NCBI GenBank assembly: GCA_050699655.1 | Contig: JBOHFJ010000035.1 | Location: forward strand, 1 to 19,684 | Length of the DNA: 19,684 bases | Reading direction: 5' to 3' | From: GCA-003244245 sp050699655 | GTDB taxonomy: Bacteria > Actinomycetota > Actinomycetes > Mycobacteriales > Pseudonocardiaceae | Shown here: piece by piece, positions 15,331-19,684 of the stretch | How the letters are laid out: the number at the start of each line of letters is the position of its first letter | Position numbering within the stretch: the first letter of the stretch is position 1 | Position numbers and translations under genes: made by a program | Notes under the pieces: model-generated | The model's database searches: none | Seen by the model: only the letters and a program-made list of their open reading frames with translations | What the model was told of the DNA's origin: nothing

Positions 15331-16350
15331 TCAGCACCCCCCCTCGTTGATGGCCAGCGAGCCCAGCGCGGTTGGCGGCGGCAGCAGCCCGCAGACGTAG
15401 TTGTCGAACCACCGTCCGTTGCCCAATGTGTTGGTGAACAACCGGATGAACACCGGTTCCAGCTGCAGTGCCCGATCCAAGTTCTCCTGGTTTCGCTGCA
15501 GCACCGCGGCCACCCGGTCGAGCTGTTCCAGCGCGGGACGAAGCTGCTGGCGGTTGTCCGCTACCAGGCCACTCAGCTGGACTGACAGCCTCTGCGTACC
15601 GCTCAGCAACACGCTGATCGCCTCCCGGCGGCGCGCAACCTCGGCCAGCAACAGGTTGCCGTCGCCGAGCAGGCGTTCGAACTCGGCGTTGCGGCCCGCT
15701 AACACGCCGGACACGGCATCGGTGTTCGCCAGCAGGTGGTGGATCTCCTGGTCCCTGCTGGCCACGGTCCGGGACAACCGGGACAGCCCATCCAGGGTGC
15801 CCCGGACCTCGGCCGGCGCGGCGCGGAAGGTGTCCGCAAGCGTCTGCAGGCTTCTTTCGAGCTGGTCGTTGTCGATCTTCTGAAGGGTCCCGGACAGGCC
15901 GCCCAGCGCCTCGACGACGTCGTAGGGCGCGGCGGTGCGCCGCAGCGGGATGGGCATCCGGGGATCCAGCGCGCGCTCCCCGCGCGAGTCCAGGCTCACC
16001 GACTTCGCGCCGAGCAAGCTCTTGATCTCGATCGAGGCGGTGGCCTGATCCCCGATCCAGGCATCCTTGATCCGCATCGACACCCGCACCCGGGCTGGGG
16101 CCGGAGTGAGGGCAAGTGCGACCGCGGTGACCCGGCCGACCTCGACCCCGGCGATGTACACCGGGTCACTGGCACGCAACCCAGCCGCCTCGCTGAACTC
16201 AGCGGTGTAGCTGGTGCCTCCGCCGATGATCAGCAAGCGGTCGGCGTTGTACGCGGCGGCGGCCAGCAGCCCGAGGACAACCAGTCCGATGATCCCCATC
16301 GTGATCGGGTCGCGTCGGCGCGGCGGTGTCATGGCGAGCGGCGGCGTCAT
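15331..16350 (-). CDS. mceC: MCE-family protein MceC
   Basis: This 339-residue third Mce subunit has a membrane anchor (about 17-35, IGLVVLGLLAAAAY), an MCE domain (about 43-120: YTAEFSEAAGLRASDPVYIAG, VEVGRVTAVAL, IKSLLGAKSVSLD), long helices, and a C-terminal FDNYVCGLLPP typical of MceB/MceC ends. The start at 16350 overlaps the mceB stop (ATGA). A second in-frame ATG at 16332 is part of an 18-bp duplication, giving MTPPLAMTPPRRR. The final codons GAG GGG GGG TGC TGA hold a run of seven G that may serve as the mceD ribosome site. Confidence 0.88.
   Translation of the reverse strand: MTPPLAMTPPRRRDPITMGIIGLVVLGLLAAAAYNADRLLIIGGGTSYTAEFSEAAGLRASDPVYIAGVEVGRVTAVALALTPAPARVRVSMRIKDAWIGDQATASIEIKSLLGAKSVSLDSRGERALDPRMPIPLRRTAAPYDVVEALGGLSGTLQKIDNDQLERSLQTLADTFRAAPAEVRGTLDGLSRLSRTVASRDQEIHHLLANTDAVSGVLAGRNAEFERLLGDGNLLLAEVARRREAISVLLSGTQRLSVQLSGLVADNRQQLRPALEQLDRVAAVLQRNQENLDRALQLEPVFIRLFTNTLGNGRWFDNYVCGLLPPPTALGSLAINEGGC
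15337..15343 (-). promoter_or_regulatory. G7 run: mceD ribosome site and possible slippery heptamer
   Basis: Seven consecutive G on the minus strand sit at the end of mceC, eight bases before the mceD ATG at 15328. The simplest role is a Shine-Dalgarno-like site. In the mceC frame the run reads G GGG GGG directly before TGC TGA, which also fits the phase of a -1 slippery heptamer, and the -1 frame runs into mceD. Confidence 0.45.
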
Positions 16351-16355
16351 GGCGA
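16320..16355 (-). repeat. Two 18-bp tandem copies across the mceB/mceC stop-start junction
   Basis: Copies at 16338-16355 and 16320-16337 differ at one base. Each includes CCATGAC, so the ATGA overlap that ends mceB and starts mceC is present twice. The extra copy adds six residues (MTPPLA) to the N-terminus of MceC when the first ATG is used. Confidence 0.9.
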
Positions 16356-17378
16356 GCACCGCGCGGCGGGCGGCGGGGTGGTCAGGGGCACCACCAGAGG
16401 CGCATTGGCCACCGGGACCGTGACGGTGCCCTCGATTCCACAGAGGTAGAAGTTGAACCATGAGCCGTAGCTGCCGGCGCGGCTGAGCGTGTTGAGCTTC
16501 TCCGGCAGGAACCGCAGCACCCCGTCAACGACCTGCTCGCTGCCGGCCAGGTTGGTGGCCAGGGCGCCCAACGCGGCGATGTCGTCGCGCAGCGCGGGTC
16601 GTGCGTCACTCACCAGGCCAGCTGTGGTGTCGGCGAGCTGGCCGAGCGACACGATCGCCTCGCCGATCGGCTTGCGGTCCGCGGCCAGACCGGAGACCAG
16701 CCGCTGCAGCTGCACGATCAACGCGGCGAGCTGCTGATCTCGGACGTTCACGGTGTCCAGGACGGTGTTCAGATTCGTGATCACCTCACCAATCACTCGA
16801 TCACGGTCAGCGAGATCCCTGGTCAGCGAGGAGGTGCTGGCGAGCAGGCTTTCCACGGTGCCACCCTGACCCTGCAACACCTGCACGATCTCGAAGGACA
16901 ACCGGTTGATCTGCGCCGGATCCAATCCGGCGAGCAACGGCGTGAAGCCGTTGAACAGCACAGTCAGGTTCAGCGGCGGCACGGTTCGCTCCAGCGGGAT
17001 GAGCCCACCCGGCTCGAGGGTCTTACCCACCGGGCCGACCCCCCGTTCCAGGGCGAGGTAGCGCTGCCCGAGGAGATTGCGGTACAGCACCGACGCGGTC
17101 ACCGACGCCGGCAACCGCTGGTCGGAGTCCACACTGAAGCTCACCTGCGCGACACGCCGGTCGACGAGTTTGATGGCGTCCACCGAGCCCACCCGAACCC
17201 CCGCGATACGCACGTCATCACCCACCAGCAGACCACTGACGTCGGTGAACCGCGCCAGGTAGCCGGACTTACCGGTCAGCGTGACGTTGGCGATTGTCAG
17301 CGCGAGCAGACCGGTCGCCAGTGCGGTGACGACGGTGAACACGATCAACTTGGTCAGCGGCGCAAACACTCCCCTCAC
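16347..17378 (-). CDS. mceB: MCE-family protein MceB
   Basis: This 343-residue second Mce subunit has a membrane anchor (about 9-32), an MCE domain (about 38-117: YLARFTDVSGLLVGDDVRIAG, VRVGSVDAIKL, YRNLLGQRYLALE), then coiled helices and the conserved C-terminal pattern GSWFNFYLCGIEG. The start is GTG at 17378 within a GTGA overlap with the mceA stop. The stop lies in the 18-bp repeat shared with mceC. Confidence 0.9.
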   Translation of the reverse strand: MRGVFAPLTKLIVFTVVTALATGLLALTIANVTLTGKSGYLARFTDVSGLLVGDDVRIAGVRVGSVDAIKLVDRRVAQVSFSVDSDQRLPASVTASVLYRNLLGQRYLALERGVGPVGKTLEPGGLIPLERTVPPLNLTVLFNGFTPLLAGLDPAQINRLSFEIVQVLQGQGGTVESLLASTSSLTRDLADRDRVIGEVITNLNTVLDTVNVRDQQLAALIVQLQRLVSGLAADRKPIGEAIVSLGQLADTTAGLVSDARPALRDDIAALGALATNLAGSEQVVDGVLRFLPEKLNTLSRAGSYGSWFNFYLCGIEGTVTVPVANAPLVVPLTTPPPAARCSP

Positions 17379-18649
17379 CGCAGGGTCACCACCGTTGCCC
17401 GCAGCAGCGGGCCGACCAGGAAGCTGGTCCAGCCGGGGATCTCAGCGGGCCGCTCGCCACTGGCCGAGCCGAGCAGCGCGGCGATGAATTGCCGCTCGGC
17501 TGGGGAGTTCGGCAGACCCATGGCCATTCCGGGCGCCATTCCGGGCGGTGGAGCCGTCGAGCCGTCCTGGATCGGGCCGCCCGGATACTGCGGGAACTTC
17601 GCCCCCTGGAGCACGGGATAGCAGCGCGGCCCGCGGTCCTCGTCGTAGCGTGGGCCGTCCACCCCGGGCAGGTACTTTCCGCGGTTGTTGACGACCTTCA
17701 GATAGACGTGCACGCCTGGCGTTGTGGTGCCCACACCGAATACCCGGTCGATCTTGGGAACCAGCCCGGCGATCCGGTGCAGCAGGCAGGGGTACTCCGG
17801 GGCGTACCTGGCCAGCGACTCCAAGGTGGGCCTGCTGTCGGAGGCCAGCGCGATGAGGTTCTCGCGATTGTCGCGCAGGAAACCGCGGAGGTCATCAGAC
17901 ACCCCGGTGACCGAGGAGAACAGTTCGGACAGGTTGCGGCGCTGGTCGAACACGGTCCGGCTGGTGGTGGTGAGATCGGCCAACGCCGTAAGCAGGTCGG
18001 GGGCGGCCCGGGAGTAGGTATCGGCCAGGCCAGCCGTGCGGGTGATGTCGTCCCGCAGTTCGGGCAGCGCGGTGTCCAGCCCGCTGACCAGCTGCTGCAG
18101 TCTCACCAGCGTGTCGCCGAGCTGGTGCCCACGACCGCGCAAGGCCCCGGACAGCGCACCGAGCGTGCTCGCCAGCTCCTGCGGCCGCACGGCCTGCAGC
18201 AACGGCAGCAGGCTGTCCAACGCCGACTCCAGCTCCCGGGCCGGCTGGCTGCGGTCCTGCGGGATGACATCCCCCGCCGACAGCGGCCGCCCTGACGAGC
18301 GGTCCGGCAGGACCAGCGAGACGTACTTCTCCCCGAACAGCGTCTTGGGCAGCAACCGGGCACTGACATTGTCCGGTATCAGGCGCACCAGTTCAGGTTT
18401 CAGCATCATGCGCACCACGGCGCCGTCCCCTGAGGAGCTCACGTCGGTCACCTCACCGACGATCAGCCCGCGGACCTTGACATCGGAACGTTTCTCCAAC
18501 TGCAGGCCGGTGTGCTCGGCCCGCAGCGTCACCGGGACGCCACGCTCAAAGGCGCCGGAATACTTCGCGATGGACAGCGCGACCAGCGAGATGACCACGA
18601 CCAGGAACACGACGCCCCGCAGCCTGCGCCAGATCACCGCGGTGGTCAT
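17375..18649 (-). CDS. mceA: MCE-family protein MceA
   Basis: This 424-residue first Mce subunit has a membrane anchor (about 10-30, GVVFLVVVISLVALSIA) and an MCE domain (about 38-120: VTLRAEHTGLQLEKRSDVKV, RGLIVGEVTDV, PKTLFGEKYVSLVLP), followed by long helices and a globular C-terminal region (VHVYLKVVNNRGKYLPGVDG, CYPVLQGAKFPQYPGG) characteristic of MceA. A Pro/Gly/Met-rich stretch (PPPGMAPGMAMG) near the end comes from a short internal DNA duplication. The ATG at 18649 overlaps the yrbEB stop (ATGA). The frame is open further upstream across yrbEB, but that is antisense-free out-of-frame sequence without anchor features, so it is left out. Confidence 0.92.
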   Translation of the reverse strand: MTTAVIWRRLRGVVFLVVVISLVALSIAKYSGAFERGVPVTLRAEHTGLQLEKRSDVKVRGLIVGEVTDVSSSGDGAVVRMMLKPELVRLIPDNVSARLLPKTLFGEKYVSLVLPDRSSGRPLSAGDVIPQDRSQPARELESALDSLLPLLQAVRPQELASTLGALSGALRGRGHQLGDTLVRLQQLVSGLDTALPELRDDITRTAGLADTYSRAAPDLLTALADLTTTSRTVFDQRRNLSELFSSVTGVSDDLRGFLRDNRENLIALASDSRPTLESLARYAPEYPCLLHRIAGLVPKIDRVFGVGTTTPGVHVYLKVVNNRGKYLPGVDGPRYDEDRGPRCYPVLQGAKFPQYPGGPIQDGSTAPPPGMAPGMAMGLPNSPAERQFIAALLGSASGERPAEIPGWTSFLVGPLLRATVVTLR

Positions 18650-19497
18650 CCGGCCACCCGTATCGAGGTGGTCGTTCCGAAGATCACCAAGTTGAGGAAG
18701 AAGTCGATGATCGCAACGATCACGATGCAGGCCCGCACCGCGCGCCCCACCGCGATGCCCACCCCGGCAGGCCCGCCGCTGGCCCGGTAGCCGTAGTGAC
18801 AGCAGATCAGGATGATCACGAAAGCGAAGGCCAGGACCTTCAGGTAGGACCACAGGATATCGCTGACGGGAAGGAACAGGGTGAAGTAGTGGTCGTAGGT
18901 TCCTCCGGGCAGCCCGTCGATCACCGTGACGTTCAGCCGGGACCCAGCGTAGGACATGATCAGCCCAATGGTGTACATCGGGATGATCGCGATGAAGCCG
19001 GCGACCATCCGGGTAGTAATGAGGTACGGCACGCTGGGTACGCTCATCGCCTCCAGCGCGTCGATCTCCTCGGAGATCCGCATAGCACCAAGCTCGGCGG
19101 TGTAACCCGCGCCGAGCGTGCAGATCAGGGCTTGCGCCGCGACCAGCGGGGCGATGTCGCGGGTGTTGAAGTATGCCGTGACGAACCCGGTCAGCGCCTG
19201 AGTGCCCAGGCTGTCCAGCGCCCGGAAGCCCTGCAAGCCCACCACGCTTCCGACGAACAGCGACAATAAAGCCATCACGCCGGCGGTGCCGAGGATGACG
19301 ATCAGGGCACCCGAGCCGAAGCTCACCTCGGCCAGCAGCCGAACGATCTCCTTCCGGTACCGCGGCAGAGCCCGCGGGATCCACCCGATCGCTCGACCGT
19401 AGAGCGAAAGTTGGTCGCCGAAATCGTCCAGGCTCTTCAGTAGCTTCTCCAGGGGGGCTTGCGCGAGCCTGCGGACCCGCTGGGCCATCGTGGTCAC
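18646..19497 (-). CDS. yrbEB: MlaE/YrbE-family ABC permease YrbEB
   Basis: This 283-residue integral membrane permease forms the transmembrane gate of the Mce importer with YrbEA. It shows the MlaE-family core: an amphipathic N-terminus, a first membrane helix (GALIVILGTAGVMALLSLFVG), the motif AALICTLGAGYTAELGAMRISEEIDALEAM with the conserved E..R..EEIDAL stretch that couples to the ATPase, then further membrane helices ending near LNLVIFG. The start is GTG at 19497, four bases after the yrbEA stop and behind a G-rich site (about 19505-19512). An ATG three codons later (19488) is an alternative. No mce ATPase gene is in the window. Confidence 0.92.
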   Translation of the reverse strand: MTTMAQRVRRLAQAPLEKLLKSLDDFGDQLSLYGRAIGWIPRALPRYRKEIVRLLAEVSFGSGALIVILGTAGVMALLSLFVGSVVGLQGFRALDSLGTQALTGFVTAYFNTRDIAPLVAAQALICTLGAGYTAELGAMRISEEIDALEAMSVPSVPYLITTRMVAGFIAIIPMYTIGLIMSYAGSRLNVTVIDGLPGGTYDHYFTLFLPVSDILWSYLKVLAFAFVIILICCHYGYRASGGPAGVGIAVGRAVRACIVIVAIIDFFLNLVIFGTTTSIRVAG

Positions 19498-19501
19498 TGT
19501 C

Positions 19502-19684
19502 TTACCCCCCTCTCGGCGGCACGATGTGCAGATAGATCGTGGTGACCACGAGGTTGATCAGGAACACCAGCACGAAGGAGATCACCACGGACTGGTTGAC
19601 GGCCTCCCCAACCCCTTTGGGTCCCGGCGGTGGGTGCAGCCCTCGGTACGCGGCGACGATCCCAGCGGCTAACCCGAACAAAGC
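19502..19684 (-). CDS. yrbEA: MlaE/YrbE-family ABC permease YrbEA, C-terminal part
   Basis: Sixty codons and the TAA stop of the first permease gene are present; the 5' part continues beyond the right edge. The translation begins ALFGLAAGIVAAYRG and includes GPKGVGEAVNQSVV followed by the last membrane helix (ISFVLVFLINLVVTTIY), which matches the conserved GVG.A...AVV end of YrbE/MlaE proteins. The stop at 19504-19502 is followed by a 4-nt gap and the yrbEB start, so the two are one transcript. Confidence 0.88.
   Translation of the reverse strand, partial: ALFGLAAGIVAAYRGLHPPPGPKGVGEAVNQSVVISFVLVFLINLVVTTIYLHIVPPRGG

Noticed and set aside
17518..17550. Short tandem repeat near the 3' end of mceA
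   Set aside because: Two 12-bp units encode a Pro/Gly/Met-rich stretch; this is minor low complexity in a flexible tail and not at a gene junction.
18650..19384. Long N-terminal extension of mceA across yrbEB
   Set aside because: The stretch overlaps yrbEB on the same strand in another frame and has an Arg/Gly/His-rich translation; the ATG at 18649 gives the normal anchor and length.

Overview
The window is a high-GC actinobacterial sequence. The best evidence for lineage is a complete six-gene mce operon with YrbE permeases and an Mce-associated protein, an arrangement typical of Mycobacteriales and Pseudonocardiales, next to a ribBA-ribH-PH-domain block whose order matches the ribA2-ribH-Rv1417 neighbourhood of Mycobacterium. 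I infer a Pseudonocardiales or Mycobacteriales chromosome; genus cannot be read from the sequence alone.

Positions 1-8806 look like an accessory, conflict/defence-type island. The window opens inside the 3' end of a group II intron: domain V and a domain VI with a bulged branch-point adenosine at 89 are both visible, and the intron ends at 96. The 3' exon (97-217) encodes the tail of a small EACC1-like protein. Its stop codon overlaps the start of a 1203-residue protein that fuses a caspase-like peptidase to a UPF1/DNA2-type SF1 helicase (217-3828). Converging on it from the right is a 1357-residue protein (7959-3886, minus) with an XRE helix-turn-helix, an Mrr-like PD-(D/E)xK nuclease, a STAND-type P-loop NTPase and a long alpha-helical repeat tail. 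Divergent from that gene is a DUF3800 gene (8053-8754). The 93-bp gap between the two holds a perfect 8-bp inverted repeat and a second 9-bp hairpin sharing the same TGCTAC core, so an autoregulated module is likely.

Positions 8766-11111 hold ribBA, ribH and a bacterial PH-domain membrane protein on the minus strand. They are joined by ATGA overlaps and end at a hairpin followed by a T-run.

Positions 11186-19684 hold the mce operon, also on the minus strand, so it runs from right to left: yrbEA (3' end only), yrbEB, mceA, mceB, mceC, mceD, mceE (lipoprotein), mceF, and a Mce-associated protein. Nearly every junction is a 4-nt stop/start overlap. The products would form an ABC-type lipid or sterol importer: YrbEA/B as permease and the six Mce proteins as the cell-wall-spanning substrate channel, with the MceG-type ATPase expected elsewhere. 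Two of the junctions carry tandem duplications that copy the stop/start overlap itself: three perfect 24-bp copies at mceD/mceE and two 18-bp copies at mceB/mceC. The mce cluster ends only 74 bp upstream of ribBA on the same strand, so read-through into riboflavin synthesis is possible.

No stretch longer than 300 bases lacks a gene.
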